Shown one piece after another: positions 25,355 to 34,467 of a DNA stretch of 39,925 bases (position 1 is the stretch's first letter; the number at the start of each line of letters is the position of its first letter). The stretch is from Pseudonocardia sp. (lineage in GTDB: Bacteria; Actinomycetota; Actinomycetes; Mycobacteriales; Pseudonocardiaceae), in contig NZ_JAOPWR010000342.1 in NCBI RefSeq assembly GCF_025965585.1, positions 1-39,925 on the forward strand, given 5' to 3'. The translations under genes were made by a program, and so were the position numbers. Under the pieces are notes generated by a model that saw only the letters and a list, made by a program, of their open reading frames with translations, was not told the origin of the DNA and made no database searches.

Positions 25355-28293
25355 GCGTCAAACTCCTCGGTGGCGAGCAGCCCCAGCAGGGCGCGGAGGG
25401 GGTCCTCGGCATGCCACCGGCCTTGCGCGTCCATCCAGGTCGGCACGCGGAAACGGCCGCTCAGGGGCCGCCGGACGGTCACCCACAGCTCGTCGTGGAG
25501 AAGCAGGCCGCCGGGCGGCACCGCGATGCCCAACGTGTGGCACGCCACCACGACCTCACCGATCGCCGACCAGTCGGTGGCGACGCCGTCGCCCTCGACG
25601 TCGCCCGCCACCACGTCCGTGGCGGGCGGGAGGTCGAGCAGCTCGGCCAGCGCGCTCGCGTCGCCGCCGATCACGAGCTCGCCCGGCGGCAGCACAGCGG
25701 CGGGCCAGGGAGCGTCGAGCACCATCGCGACGTCGACGTGCACGACGCTGCCGTCGATCGCGCGGACGTGCTCGGGGAGGTCGAGGTCGGCAGCCTCGAC
25801 GCGGCCGGCCGCGACCGCGTCGGCGAGCGCCACGTGGGCGTCGGCGACCAGGGCCGCGTCGGGATGCCGGGCGGGGTCGGCGAGACGGGCGAGCAGGTCG
25901 TCGGCCGCCGCGGCGTCGGTGATGCGCAGGTCGGCCCGCACCCCGACGGCGACGAGGAAGGCCTCGTCGACCGTCGGACTCGGTCGCCGATCCGTGTCGA
26001 CTCGCGCACCATCCGGTGTCGACTCGCGCGGCGGTTCGTGTCGACTCGCGGGGACCTCGTCGTAGAGGGGCGCCAGGGCGTCCGCCGAGGGCACGCGCCA
26101 GTGGCCGGGGCGCCGGCCGCCGAGGCGGGCGTGGCGGGCCAGCCACCAGGCCGTGTACGAGCCGGAGGCGGTCACCGCGGCGCGGGTGTCGCGGTACGAG
26201 GCCAGCAGCGCGAGGGCCGCGGGCCAGGCGTCGTCGTCGACGAGGTCGAGGTCACGCACCGCGACGAGCCGGGCGGGCGGCGTGTCGAGGGCGTCCCACC
26301 AGCGTTCCTCGTCGTCGAGGTCGTGCTCGGGTGCCACCGGCTCCTCGTCGACGACGAGCGCGAACCCGTCCAGCACGCCCAGCGCGGTGAGCGACCCCCG
26401 TGGGTAGCGCTGCGCCCAGGACGCGTCGAGCACCCCGAGCGGGACGTCGTCGGCCAGGAGCGGACGGATCATGGCGTCGGGGAGCACCAGCTCGTCGGCG
26501 CGGGACGGGCGGCCCTCGTCGTCGGGCAGTGCCAGGGCGGCGAGGGCGGCCGGTGCGCTGCCCACCTCCTCCACGAGCGCCAGGACGGCCGCGGCGAGCG
26601 GCTCCATGTCCAGGCCGGCGTCGGCGTCGTCCAGCGAGCGGTCGACGGCCTCGGCGAGCGCGGGATGCTCCAGCAGCGCGGACGCGTCGGCGTCGGTGGC
26701 CCCCAGGCGGCGCAGCAGCGGATGGACGGCGTCGGGGTCGGCGATGTGCAGCCCCGGCAGACCCAGCTCCGCGAGCCGACGCGTCCTGGCGGCCGAGTCG
26801 GGCAACAGGACCGTGGCCGGGCCGGACGCGGTGCGGCCGCCGGCGAGCGGGACGGGCAGGGCGCGCAGGTCGTCGAGCAGGCCCGGGACGGTCTCCGCGA
26901 GCGGCTCCAGCTCCGCGTACACCGCGCGCCACCACGACGGCGGGCGCTCGACGCCGAACAGCCGCGACACCAGCTCGCCCGCGCCCACGCGATGGGCGCC
27001 CAGCTCGGCGAGCGCCGTCGGGGAGACTGGCGGGGCGAGCAGCCGGTCGAACCCGGCCTCCGCGAGCAGCTGCGGCAACCGGGCGTCGACGCCCGGGAGG
27101 TCCAGCCACTCGGCTCGGCCGGGAGCGAGCTCACCGCCGCCCGCTGCGGGCAGCCAGGCCGCGCCGCGCAGCGCGTCGATGATCAGCTCGCGCAGCCGGG
27201 CGTCGAGCTCGGAGCGCGGGAAGCCCGGTTCGGGCACCAGATCGTGTCGGCTCGCGGGGGTGGTGGCGCGGACCAGATCCAGATAGGCCGCGGCCGCGCC
27301 GTCCAGGACGCGCTCGGTGGCCGGGCCCTTGCGGACGCGGCGGCGGTCGGGCTCCAGCGGCAGGGTCGCGATCAGCCGGGCGGGCAGGTGCAGCTTCTCG
27401 CCCGTGGCGGTCGGGGCGTGGGCCACCTCGTCGTCGGACAGCGACCCGTCGAGCGGGAGCGCCCAGGTGACCGACCAGTCGCGGCGGTCGCGCTGTTCGG
27501 CGGCCGCGTCGCGGGCGTCGTCGTCGAGGCGGCCGGTGGCACGGGCCACCTGCCAGCGCCGGTCGCCGACCGTCACGGTCGCACCGGGCCCCTCCTCGCG
27601 GCGCACCACCGTGCCCGCGACGCCGATCTCGGCCAGCCCCGGCAGGGCGAGCAAGAGGTCGGGGGCGGTGTCGCGGGCGTGGGCGAGCAGGGCGTCGGCG
27701 GCGCGACCGGGCCGCAACGGCAACCGGACCTCGGTGGCGAACCCCGCGGGCGGCTCCTCGGCCGTCGGCCAGACCAGCCGCAGCACGGGAGGCTCGTCGC
27801 GGCGGGCCAGCTCGGCGGCCGGACCGGGCATCGCGGCGACCGCCTCGGCCGTCCGGGACGCGGAGAACGCCACGGCCCCGGTCGTGCTCACCACACGCGG
27901 CTCGTCGGAGACGGCCAGTACCGCCGCGAACCCGACGCCGAACCGGCCGACCGACCCGGCGTCGTCCCGCTTGGCCGACGCGCGCAGCGACGCCAGCGCC
28001 TCGACCCCGGCCGCGGTGAGGGCGGCCCCGGTGTTGGCGACGCGCAGCTCGCCGTCGACGACGGACACCCGCAGGCGGCCGCCTCCGTCCGCGGCGTCGG
28101 CGGCGTTCTGGGCGAGCTCGACGAACCACGCGTCGGCGTAGCCGCCGAGGCGCAGGTCCTCCTCCGCGTTGGCGTCCTCGCGGAAGCGGGTGGGGGACGC
28201 GGCCCACGAGTCGAGGACCGCCGCTCGCAGGGCCGCGGTGCCGAAGGGGTCAGGGGTGCCGAAGGGATCAGCGGTGCCGAGCGGCCCGGTCAC
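25351..28293 (-). CDS. Sacsin N-terminal ATPase-like (GHKL/Hsp90-type) large protein
   Basis: Soluble protein of 980 aa. The N-terminal GHKL ATPase fold shows ELAQNAADA (59-67; E59, N63, D66), VANTG (85-89) and [10 protein letters not shown] (116-125), as in Hsp90, sacsin and MutL. The remaining ~750 residues have no domain I can name; they are Leu/Asp/Ala-rich and predicted to be mostly alpha-helical. Such proteins are annotated as Hsp90-like chaperones in Pseudonocardiales, but function is unproven. The GTG start and the stop both sit in four-base GTGA overlaps with DUF3027 and mshA. Three copies of a 13-bp DNA repeat cut a poorly conserved linker near residues 752-770. Confidence 0.82.
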   Translation of the reverse strand: MTGPLGTADPFGTPDPFGTAALRAAVLDSWAASPTRFREDANAEEDLRLGGYADAWFVELAQNAADAADGGGRLRVSVVDGELRVANTGAALTAAGVEALASLRASAKRDDAGSVGRFGVGFAAVLAVSDEPRVVSTTGAVAFSASRTAEAVAAMPGPAAELARRDEPPVLRLVWPTAEEPPAGFATEVRLPLRPGRAADALLAHARDTAPDLLLALPGLAEIGVAGTVVRREEGPGATVTVGDRRWQVARATGRLDDDARDAAAEQRDRRDWSVTWALPLDGSLSDDEVAHAPTATGEKLHLPARLIATLPLEPDRRRVRKGPATERVLDGAAAAYLDLVRATTPASRHDLVPEPGFPRSELDARLRELIIDALRGAAWLPAAGGGELAPGRAEWLDLPGVDARLPQLLAEAGFDRLLAPPVSPTALAELGAHRVGAGELVSRLFGVERPPSWWRAVYAELEPLAETVPGLLDDLRALPVPLAGGRTASGPATVLLPDSAARTRRLAELGLPGLHIADPDAVHPLLRRLGATDADASALLEHPALAEAVDRSLDDADAGLDMEPLAAAVLALVEEVGSAPAALAALALPDDEGRPSRADELVLPDAMIRPLLADDVPLGVLDASWAQRYPRGSLTALGVLDGFALVVDEEPVAPEHDLDDEERWWDALDTPPARLVAVRDLDLVDDDAWPAALALLASYRDTRAAVTASGSYTAWWLARHARLGGRRPGHWRVPSADALAPLYDEVPASRHEPPRESTPDGARVDTDRRPSPTVDEAFLVAVGVRADLRITDAAAADDLLARLADPARHPDAALVADAHVALADAVAAGRVEAADLDLPEHVRAIDGSVVHVDVAMVLDAPWPAAVLPPGELVIGGDASALAELLDLPPATDVVAGDVEGDGVATDWSAIGEVVVACHTLGIAVPPGGLLLHDELWVTVRRPLSGRFRVPTWMDAQGRWHAEDPLRALLGLLATEEFDA
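25994..26050. repeat. Three copies of a 13-bp repeat at 22-bp period
   Basis: GTGTCGACTCGCG occurs exactly at 25994, 26016 and 26038, inside the ATPase gene. Because 22 is not a multiple of three, the minus-strand frame reads each copy differently (ASRH, REST, ARVDT). Conservation is therefore at DNA level. A one-mismatch copy lies at 27244-27256 in the same gene. Confidence 0.85.
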
Positions 28294-29306
28294 CCGTTCT
28301 CGACCGGCTCCTGGTCGGCGCTGCCCTGCGGCCCCTCCGACGGCTGCTCGGTCGGCGCCGCCTCGGCCGGGGCGGACTCATCCACGACGGCCGCGGCCGC
28401 GACGGGCTCGGCGTCGGGCCCCTCGGTGTCAGCGACCTCGGTGTCAGCGACCTCGGTGTCAGCGACCTCGGTGTCAGCGACCTCGGCCGGGGCCGTGGCC
28501 TCGGCCTCCGTCGGCGCCGTGTCGGTGACGACGGGCGCGGGCGGCTCGTGGTGCTCGATGTCGACGCCGTCGTCGTAGACGAGCTCGGCGACCGTGACCG
28601 GCGACGTGGTGTCGACGTGCACGTCGGAGTGGGCGCCGCAGCCGAACCCGACCTCGACGACCGAGCCGTCGGCGGGGGCGTACTCGTTGCCGCACACCCC
28701 GAAGGCACCGCGCAGCGAGCCGGCGAGGGAGAGGAAGAACCCGCAGGTGCCGCAGTGGCCGGGGGCGGCGCGGGCCATGTCGGCACCGGGGCCGTGGGGA
28801 CCGTCGTGCCAGCGCTGCGCGGCCTCCTCACGGCCGACGCGCGAGAGCACCGTGGCGCGGCCCAGGCCGATCTCGGTGGCGACCTCCTCGACGGCGGGGT
28901 CGTCGGACTCCACGTACGCGGGCACGAGCCGCTGGTCGCCCTCTTGCGGCGGGAGCAGGTCGCCGACGCCCAGGTCGCCCGGCCGGATCCGCTCCTCCCA
29001 CGGCACCCACGCCGGCGCGACCAGCGCGTCGGAACCGGGCAGCAGCACCACCTCTGAGACCGTGACCGGAGCATCGCCGCGACCGCCGCCGAGCGTGACC
29101 GACCAGCGCCAGCCGCGGTAGCCGCCCTGCGTGGCGGCGAAGTAGTGGGTGACCGCCCCCGGGTCCTCCTCGACGGCCTCCAGGTGCTCCCCGACGGCCG
29201 TGGCGGCCAGGTCGGCACCGAGGTCGGTGGCAGCGTCCTCGACGGCGGCGGCGCGCGCGAGGGCGACCGCGTCCACGAGACGGGCGGGCGGGTCGACGGT
29301 GTTCAC
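28290..29306 (-). CDS. DUF3027 protein with zinc-ribbon-like Cys pairs
   Basis: A 338-residue protein. The first ~240 residues form the DUF3027 region with conserved THYFAATQGGYRGWRWSV near the start. A cysteine cluster HCGTCGFF, then VCGNEY and FGCGAH, could bind zinc. The rest is an acidic, Ala/Glu/Thr-rich tail that contains a perfect EVADT repeat. The GTG at 29306 is preferred: a CACAAT -10 box ends seven bases before it and there is no ribosome-binding site. The stop overlaps the ATPase GTG (GTGA). The function of DUF3027 is unknown; its fixed place before the ATPase suggests a joint role. Confidence 0.82.
   Translation of the reverse strand: MNTVDPPARLVDAVALARAAAVEDAATDLGADLAATAVGEHLEAVEEDPGAVTHYFAATQGGYRGWRWSVTLGGGRGDAPVTVSEVVLLPGSDALVAPAWVPWEERIRPGDLGVGDLLPPQEGDQRLVPAYVESDDPAVEEVATEIGLGRATVLSRVGREEAAQRWHDGPHGPGADMARAAPGHCGTCGFFLSLAGSLRGAFGVCGNEYAPADGSVVEVGFGCGAHSDVHVDTTSPVTVAELVYDDGVDIEHHEPPAPVVTDTAPTEAEATAPAEVADTEVADTEVADTEVADTEGPDAEPVAAAAVVDESAPAEAAPTEQPSEGPQGSADQEPVENG
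28421..28480. repeat. Four perfect 15-bp tandem repeats in the DUF3027 tail
   Basis: The unit CCTCGGTGTCAGCGA is repeated four times without a mismatch (28421-28480) and continues into a partial fifth. On the minus strand it encodes EVADT repeats in frame. The DNA identity indicates recent slippage; copy number probably varies between strains. Confidence 0.9.
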
Positions 29307-29313
29307 CCCCGAG

Positions 29314-29326
29314 ATTGTGCCACCCT
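29314..29326. promoter_or_regulatory. Back-to-back leaderless promoters in a 27-bp divergent gap
   Basis: CACAAT on the minus strand (29314-29319) ends seven bases from the DUF3027 GTG, and CACCCT on the plus strand (29321-29326) ends seven bases from the cyclotransferase GTG. Neither start has a ribosome-binding site. The promoters must overlap and may compete. Confidence 0.45.
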
Positions 29327-29333
29327 TCCGGCC

Positions 29334-30155
29334 GTGGCCCGCCGACGCACTCTCGCCCGCGGGGGCGGAGTCCTCCCCGTCGGACGCGCCCTGGCCGCGG
29401 CCGCCGTGCTCCTGCTGGCCGGTTGCGCCGCCGCCTCGCCGACGCCGGGAGCGTCGTCCACGGTGCCGGTCCTGCGCCCGCAGGTGCTGGCCGAGACCCC
29501 GCACGACGCGTCCGCGTTCACCGAGGGCTTCGAGCTCGACCAGGGTGTCCTCTGGGAAGGCACCGGACTGGCGGGGAAGTCGCAGCTACGGGAGCTGGAC
29601 CCGGCCACGGGTGCCGTCCGCCGCGCCGCGTCGCTGCCGGGGCAGCTGTTCGGTGAGGGCATCAGCGTGGTCGGCGACACCGTCTGGCAGCTCACCTACC
29701 AGGACCACGTGATGGTGGAGTGGGACCGCGCCACGCTGACGGTGCGGCGGCAGCTCCCGTTCGCCGACGAGGGCTGGGGCATGTGCACCGACGGCGCCCG
29801 CCTGATCCGCAGCGACGGCACCGCCACCCTGCACTTCCAGGACCCCACCACGTTCGCCGCCGCCGGCTCCGTCGACGTCACGCTGGACGGGCAGCCGGTC
29901 ACCGAGCTCAACGAGCTGGACTGCAGCGACGGGCAGGTCTGGGCCAACGTCTGGCGCACCGACCGGATCGTGCGCATCGACCCCGCCACGGGCCGCGTCA
30001 CGGCGGTGGTCGACGCCTCGGGCCTGCTCACGGCCCAGCAGCGGGCCACCACCGACGTGCTCAACGGCATCGCCTCGGTGGGCGGCGGCGAGTACCTGCT
30101 GACCGGCAAGTTCTGGCCGACGACGTTCCGCGTCCGGTTCGTGCCGTCCTCGTAG
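29334..30155 (+). CDS. Glutaminyl-peptide cyclotransferase family lipoprotein
   Basis: Secreted beta-propeller protein of 273 aa in the bacterial/plant-type glutaminyl cyclase family, which converts N-terminal Gln to pyroglutamate. A lipobox LLLAGC ends the signal peptide. Family patterns are FTEGFELDQGVLWEGTGL, ELDPATGAV, FGEGISVVGDTVWQLTYQ and the C-terminal LNGIASVGGGEYLLTGKFWP. The GTG at 29334 is the only start that leaves a complete signal peptide. It is convergent with the esterase gene, 13 bp away. Its protein substrates are unknown. Confidence 0.85.
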   Translation: MARRRTLARGGGVLPVGRALAAAAVLLLAGCAAASPTPGASSTVPVLRPQVLAETPHDASAFTEGFELDQGVLWEGTGLAGKSQLRELDPATGAVRRAASLPGQLFGEGISVVGDTVWQLTYQDHVMVEWDRATLTVRRQLPFADEGWGMCTDGARLIRSDGTATLHFQDPTTFAAAGSVDVTLDGQPVTELNELDCSDGQVWANVWRTDRIVRIDPATGRVTAVVDASGLLTAQQRATTDVLNGIASVGGGEYLLTGKFWPTTFRVRFVPSS

Positions 30156-30168
30156 GTCAGCCGGTGGA

Positions 30169-31764
30169 TCAGCCGATCGTCGCCCAGAACCCGCACTGGT
30201 GGACGTCCGCCGCGTCGACCGTGCGGACGGCGCCGGGGGCGAGCGAGAGGACCTCGGCCGACCCCGGGGTGGTGCGGTTCCAGGCGGGGGCGCCGGGCGC
30301 GGAGGGCACGCCGGACCGGGCGAAGCTCGACCAGTAGCCGATCATCGTGTCCGACAGCCCGCGCTGGCCGTCGCCCTTGAGCAGGTTCTTGCCGTGGAGG
30401 TCGAACAGCGACGGCATCTCGTTGCCGTGGGCGGCCCCCTGCGGCAGGCCCTTCACGTCGATGCCGTTGACGTCGGGCGCGTCCGGGTCGGCGAACTCGT
30501 AGGCGTAGACGTCGGTGTGCGCCGCGAGGTCCTGCTCGCCCGCCAGCGTGGGGCAGGCCCAGCCGCGGTCGGTGGTGACCGCCGACCAGGCCAGCGCCGG
30601 CGAGTCGTACGCGCTCAGCGGGTACCGCGCGGCGACGTCGGCGGCCTTCGCCCCGAACGCGGCCTGCAGCAGCGACGGGTAGCTCTCCGCCGTCACCGAC
30701 GTGGGGTCGTCGAGCAGCTCGGCCCCGACGAACGAGCGGGTCTCGTCGAGGTTGCCCCCCGACAGCACCGGGACCTGCGCGAGGCGCCCGTTCGCCAGCG
30801 CGACGGCGGGGTCCTCGGGGAGCAGGTCGGTGCCGAAGACCATGTGGCCGGGCGCCGGGTCGCCGGGGTCGAGGAACGCCTCCGGCGGCGCCTCGCGCAG
30901 GCAGCCGACGACGTCGGGGCCGGTGCATCCGAACCGGGCCGCCGTGGCGGTGCCGGCCGCCTCCTGCGACGCCAGCGACATGTAGGGCGTCTGCGCCGGC
31001 GAGTCGCGGTAGAGGAACCCGACCGGCCAGTTGAGCCGGCACGAGCCCGACGAGATCGCTGCCTTCTCGATCAGCCCGGCGGCCTTCGGCGACGTGAGCA
31101 GCGCGCACGTCGACATGGCGCCCGCCGACTCCCCGAACACGGTGACGTTGCCGGGGTCACCCCCGAACGCGGCCGCGTTGGCCTTGACCCACTCCAGGGA
31201 GGCGATCTGGTCGGCGAACCCGAAGCTGCCCGACCCGGGAAGACCGGGCAGCCCGAGGTAGCCCAGCAGCCCCAGCCGGTAGTTGACCGTCACGACTATC
31301 ACGTCGCCCTGCGCGGCGAGCCGGTCGGCCCCGTACTGCGAGCCGGAGCCGTTGGTGAAGCCACCCCCGTGCCACCAGACCATCACCGGAAGCCGCTCCC
31401 CGGCGACCGTGCGGCGTGGCGCGGTGACGTTGAGGAAGAGGCAGTCCTCGTCCGTGCCGGGCTTCTTGTCCTCGCCCGTGGTCTGCGGGCACTGCGACCC
31501 GGCCTTCGTGGCGTCGGTGACCCCGGACGCCGGGGGCACCGGCTCCGGCAGCGTCCACCGGCGGTCCCCGGTGGGTGGCAGCGCATAGCGGATGCCGAGG
31601 AACTGACGCGTGGCGCGGGTGGTGCGGCCCTTCAGCTCGCCACCGGTGGTGGTGACCGTCAGCGGGGCGTCGGACGAGCCCGGCCCCTCCGGCACGGTGC
31701 TGCAGCCGGCCAGCACTGACACGGCCACGAGGGCCGCGAGCGCGATACGGCCGATGCGCGTCAC
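30169..31764 (-). CDS. Secreted type-B carboxylesterase/lipase lipoprotein
   Basis: Alpha/beta-hydrolase of the carboxylesterase-B family, 531 aa. A signal peptide with lipobox VLAGC (C21) anchors it outside the membrane. The oxyanion loop WWHGGGFTNGS is at 130-140, the nucleophile motif GESAG has S213, and the acid E341 (NLDETRS) and H446 (AAHGNE) complete the triad. Cys pairs at 92/108 fit the conserved disulphide. It cleaves carboxylic esters; the natural substrate is unknown. The GTG start has a G-rich ribosome-binding site (GGGGGGA) upstream. Confidence 0.9.
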   Translation of the reverse strand: MTRIGRIALAALVAVSVLAGCSTVPEGPGSSDAPLTVTTTGGELKGRTTRATRQFLGIRYALPPTGDRRWTLPEPVPPASGVTDATKAGSQCPQTTGEDKKPGTDEDCLFLNVTAPRRTVAGERLPVMVWWHGGGFTNGSGSQYGADRLAAQGDVIVVTVNYRLGLLGYLGLPGLPGSGSFGFADQIASLEWVKANAAAFGGDPGNVTVFGESAGAMSTCALLTSPKAAGLIEKAAISSGSCRLNWPVGFLYRDSPAQTPYMSLASQEAAGTATAARFGCTGPDVVGCLREAPPEAFLDPGDPAPGHMVFGTDLLPEDPAVALANGRLAQVPVLSGGNLDETRSFVGAELLDDPTSVTAESYPSLLQAAFGAKAADVAARYPLSAYDSPALAWSAVTTDRGWACPTLAGEQDLAAHTDVYAYEFADPDAPDVNGIDVKGLPQGAAHGNEMPSLFDLHGKNLLKGDGQRGLSDTMIGYWSSFARSGVPSAPGAPAWNRTTPGSAEVLSLAPGAVRTVDAADVHQCGFWATIG

Positions 31765-31871
31765 ACGGTCCCCCCGACGCCGTCGTCCCGCTCCGGGGCG
31801 TACGGGACGAAATTATCAGCAGCGCCGGATCGGGCGCCCCCGGCATCCTCCGGTCAGGCCCCTCCGTGCGT

Positions 31872-31877
31872 CAGAAT
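31872..31877 (+). promoter_or_regulatory. Leaderless-type -10 box (CAGAAT) of the MFS gene
   Basis: CAGAAT ends six bases before the GTG at 31884, with no ribosome-binding site. It argues for this start over the GTG at 31866. Confidence 0.5.
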
Positions 31878-31883
31878 GGCCAC

Positions 31884-33578
31884 GTGGCCCGATCCGATCC
31901 CTCGAAGCCCCGCGGGTTCCGCGCGCGGCGGAAGTGGGCCACGGTGGACGGCGCGCCGCCACCGGCGAAGCCCCCGACGCTCCCGCTACAGGCCGAACCC
32001 GCCGCCGACCGGGATCCATACGCCCCACGCCGCCGCTACCCCTGGCACGACGACCCCGACTACGACCCGGCCGCGCACCGCCGCGTCCCGCCGGCCGCTC
32101 CCTGGACGCCGCCGCCGCAGGCCCCGCTCGCCGCGGACGCCGACGCCCGGGCCGACGTGCCGTGGTCGGACGCGGGCCCGCCACCGGTCGCCGAGCAGTC
32201 CACCGAGGAGAAGCCCGCGCAACGGCTGCCCCGCAAGATCACCGTCACCCGGGTGGCGGCGATGCGCAGCCGGCAGATCACCCGCAGCGGCATCGATGCG
32301 TTCCGCCGCGCCGCCACCGCCGACGGCGCCGACCGCTCCGGGCTCACCGCGCTGACCTACGCCACGATGATGAGCTACGCGGTGGACGCCGCCGTGGCCG
32401 TCGCGCTCGCCAACACGCTGTTCTTCGCCGCGGCCAAGGCCGAGAGCATCACCAACGTCGCGCTCTACCTCGCCATCACCGCGGCCCCGTTCGCCGTGGT
32501 GGCGCCGGTGATCGGCCCGCTGCTCGACCGTCTGCAGCGCGGCCGCCGCGCCGCCCTGTCCATCTCCTTCGCCGGGCGCGCCGTGCTCGCGGTCGTGATG
32601 GCGTTCAACTACCACACGTGGCTGCTCTACCCGGCCGCGCTGGGCACGCTGGTGCTGAGCAAGTCGTTCGTCGTCCTCAAGGCGGCGGTCACCCCGCGCG
32701 TGCTGCCCGAGGCCATCACGCTCGTCACCACGAACTCGCGGCTCACCACGTTCGGGCTGGTGGCGGGCGGTGTCTTCGGCGGCATCACGGCCGGCATCGC
32801 CTACCTGTCCGACTCGCCCGGCGCGCTGACCTTCACCGCGCTCCTCGCGGTCGGCGGGTTCCTGCTGTGCCTGCGCATCCCGAAGTGGGTGGAGTCCACC
32901 GCGGGCGAGGTGCCCGCCCAGCTGCGCAGTACGCGGCGGGGCAAGCGCAGGCCCATGGGCCGCGGCGTGGTGCTCGCGCTGTGGGGCAACGGTGCCATCC
33001 GCGTGCTCACCGGCTTCCTCACGCTGTTCGTCGCGTTCGTCGTGAGGAGCGAGCCCGGCATGGACGCCGCCCACCAACTGTTCCTCATCGGCGTCGTGGG
33101 CGCCGCAGCCGGTGTGGGCTCGTTCGTCGGCAACGCGGCAGGCTCCCGGCCGCGCTTCATCGCCAACTCCGACCGCATGATCGTCGTCGCGGTGACGCTC
33201 GCCGTCGCCGTGGCGGTGCTGGCGGCGGTGCTGCCGGGCATCATCACGGCCGCCGCGGTCGGCCTGGTGGGGGCCACGGTCAGCGCGCTCGCCAAGGTCT
33301 GCCTCGACGCGGTGATCCAGCGCGACCTGCCCGAGGAGTCGCGCGCGTCGGCGTTCGGGCGGTCGGAGACGGTGCTGCAGCTCGCGTGGGTGTTCGGCGG
33401 GGCGCTGGGCGTCCTGCTCCCGCACAACACCTACTGGCTCGGCTTCACCGTGGTCGCGGTGGCCGTCGCCCTGCCGAGCCTGCAGACGGTGCTGATCAGC
33501 CGGGGCCGCAGCCTCCTGCCGTTCCTGGGCCCGCGCGGCGCGGTGGACGACTCCGCCACCGTCCGCACGGGGAGCTGA
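31884..33578 (+). CDS. MFS transporter with long cytosolic N-terminal region
   Basis: Major facilitator superfamily protein of 564 aa (Rv0876c-like, by memory of order). The first ~150 residues are hydrophilic, rich in Pro, Arg and Asp. About twelve membrane helices follow, the first at YATMMSYAVDAAVAVALANT, with a motif-A-like loop GPLLDRLQRGRRAAL between helices 2 and 3. The substrate cannot be predicted. The next gene, a DUF2771 lipoprotein, begins 22 bp after the stop codon but has its own -10 box. The GTG at 31884 is chosen on the leaderless promoter. Confidence 0.83.
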   Translation: MARSDPSKPRGFRARRKWATVDGAPPPAKPPTLPLQAEPAADRDPYAPRRRYPWHDDPDYDPAAHRRVPPAAPWTPPPQAPLAADADARADVPWSDAGPPPVAEQSTEEKPAQRLPRKITVTRVAAMRSRQITRSGIDAFRRAATADGADRSGLTALTYATMMSYAVDAAVAVALANTLFFAAAKAESITNVALYLAITAAPFAVVAPVIGPLLDRLQRGRRAALSISFAGRAVLAVVMAFNYHTWLLYPAALGTLVLSKSFVVLKAAVTPRVLPEAITLVTTNSRLTTFGLVAGGVFGGITAGIAYLSDSPGALTFTALLAVGGFLLCLRIPKWVESTAGEVPAQLRSTRRGKRRPMGRGVVLALWGNGAIRVLTGFLTLFVAFVVRSEPGMDAAHQLFLIGVVGAAAGVGSFVGNAAGSRPRFIANSDRMIVVAVTLAVAVAVLAAVLPGIITAAAVGLVGATVSALAKVCLDAVIQRDLPEESRASAFGRSETVLQLAWVFGGALGVLLPHNTYWLGFTVVAVAVALPSLQTVLISRGRSLLPFLGPRGAVDDSATVRTGS

Positions 33579-33588
33579 CACCGCTCCG

Positions 33589-33594
33589 TAGGCT
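33589..33594 (+). promoter_or_regulatory. Leaderless-type -10 box (TAGGCT) of the DUF2771 gene
   Basis: TAGGCT lies exactly six bases before the GTG at 33601 and no ribosome-binding site is present. Confidence 0.5.
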
Positions 33595-33600
33595 GGTCCG

Positions 33601-34077
33601 GTGCTCCGCCGAATGGTCCCCGTCATGGCCGCTGCTCTCCTGGTGGCCGGCTGCAGCAGCGCGGCGCCACCTCCGGAGGTCACGTTCGCGGCGGGCGCGG
33701 CGAACGTCGTCGCGAAGCCCACGCAGTACTGCGACCTGCAGCTGAAGAACTGCAGCTCGGACGCCGGCGCGCCCGTCGTGCTGACCGTGCCGGTCGGCAC
33801 GCCCCTGCAGGTCACGGTGCCCGAGGAGATCTCGTCGACGCCGTGGCAGGTGGTGTTCACCTACCGCGACGGCACCGGCGCGCAGACCGACGGGCGCAGC
33901 CCGGTGTTCGCCGTGAACGCGCAGAAGTCCTACGCCCTGGACCTGCCGACCCGCACCGACCGCCTGCTCGGCGCGCAGGTGCAGCAGTACGGGCCGCCGC
34001 CGCAGGCCGATCCGGAGACGGGCGAGCTGGAGTTCCCCATCCGCGCGAGCTGGGTGCTGACCACGAGGGCCCGGTAG
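33601..34077 (+). CDS. DUF2771 lipoprotein
   Basis: Exported lipoprotein of 158 aa. The signal peptide ends in lipobox VAGC (C18) followed by SSAAPPPEV. The mature part shows two cysteines in YCDLQLKNCSSD, which may form a disulphide, and a beta-rich domain with VPEEISSTPWQVVFTYRDGTG and the final EFPIRASWVLTT. DUF2771 has no assigned function. Its place between an MFS gene and a convergent cold-shock gene is conserved in related actinobacteria as far as I recall. The cold-shock stop lies three bases away. Confidence 0.82.
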   Translation: MLRRMVPVMAAALLVAGCSSAAPPPEVTFAAGAANVVAKPTQYCDLQLKNCSSDAGAPVVLTVPVGTPLQVTVPEEISSTPWQVVFTYRDGTGAQTDGRSPVFAVNAQKSYALDLPTRTDRLLGAQVQQYGPPPQADPETGELEFPIRASWVLTTRAR

Positions 34078-34080
34078 GGA

Positions 34081-34467
34081 TCAGCCGTCGAGGTCGCGGG
34101 CCACGGCGCGGACCACCTCGGCGGCGAGCTTGGCCGCCTTGCGCTCCGGGTAGCGGCCGCGGCGCAGGTCAGGCTGCACCTTGGTCTCCAGGAGCTTGAT
34201 CATGTCCTCGATGAGGCTGTGCAGGTCCTCGGCCGGGCGGCGCGTGTTCTCGACCGCCGACGGAGGTGCCTCGACGAGCCGGACCGACAGCGCCTGCGGA
34301 CCGCGACGGCCCTCGGCCATGCCGAACTCCACGCGCTGGCCGGCCCTGAGCGACTCCACGCCCGCCGGCAGCGCCGCCTTCCGGACGTAGACGTCCTCGC
34401 CGCCGTCCTGGGCGAGGAAGCCGAAGCCCTTGTCGGCGTCGTACCACTTGACCCTGCCGCTCGGCAC
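34081..34467 (-). CDS. Cold-shock domain protein with C-terminal extension
   Basis: Single-stranded nucleic-acid-binding protein of 128 aa. Residues 1-65 form a cold-shock domain that starts [15 protein letters not shown] (RNP1) and has [10 protein letters not shown] as RNP2; the usual VFVH is replaced by VYVR. Residues 70-128 are a charged helical extension found in actinobacterial members. The GTG at 34467 gives the canonical M-P-S-G-R-V-K-W-Y start, with GAGGG eight bases upstream; a frame extension to 34746 is not supported. A leader of about 120 nt with a hairpin precedes it. Confidence 0.88.
   Translation of the reverse strand: MPSGRVKWYDADKGFGFLAQDGGEDVYVRKAALPAGVESLRAGQRVEFGMAEGRRGPQALSVRLVEAPPSAVENTRRPAEDLHSLIEDMIKLLETKVQPDLRRGRYPERKAAKLAAEVVRAVARDLDG

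Noticed and set aside
25994..26050. CRISPR array
   Set aside because: Only three 13-bp units with 9-bp spacers inside a coding sequence and no cas genes.
25411..28578. A 1055-codon open frame opposite the sacsin-type ATPase and DUF3027 genes
   Set aside because: It is an antisense frame kept open by high GC; it has Gly/Arg/Val-rich composition without motifs, while the minus strand has clear domains.
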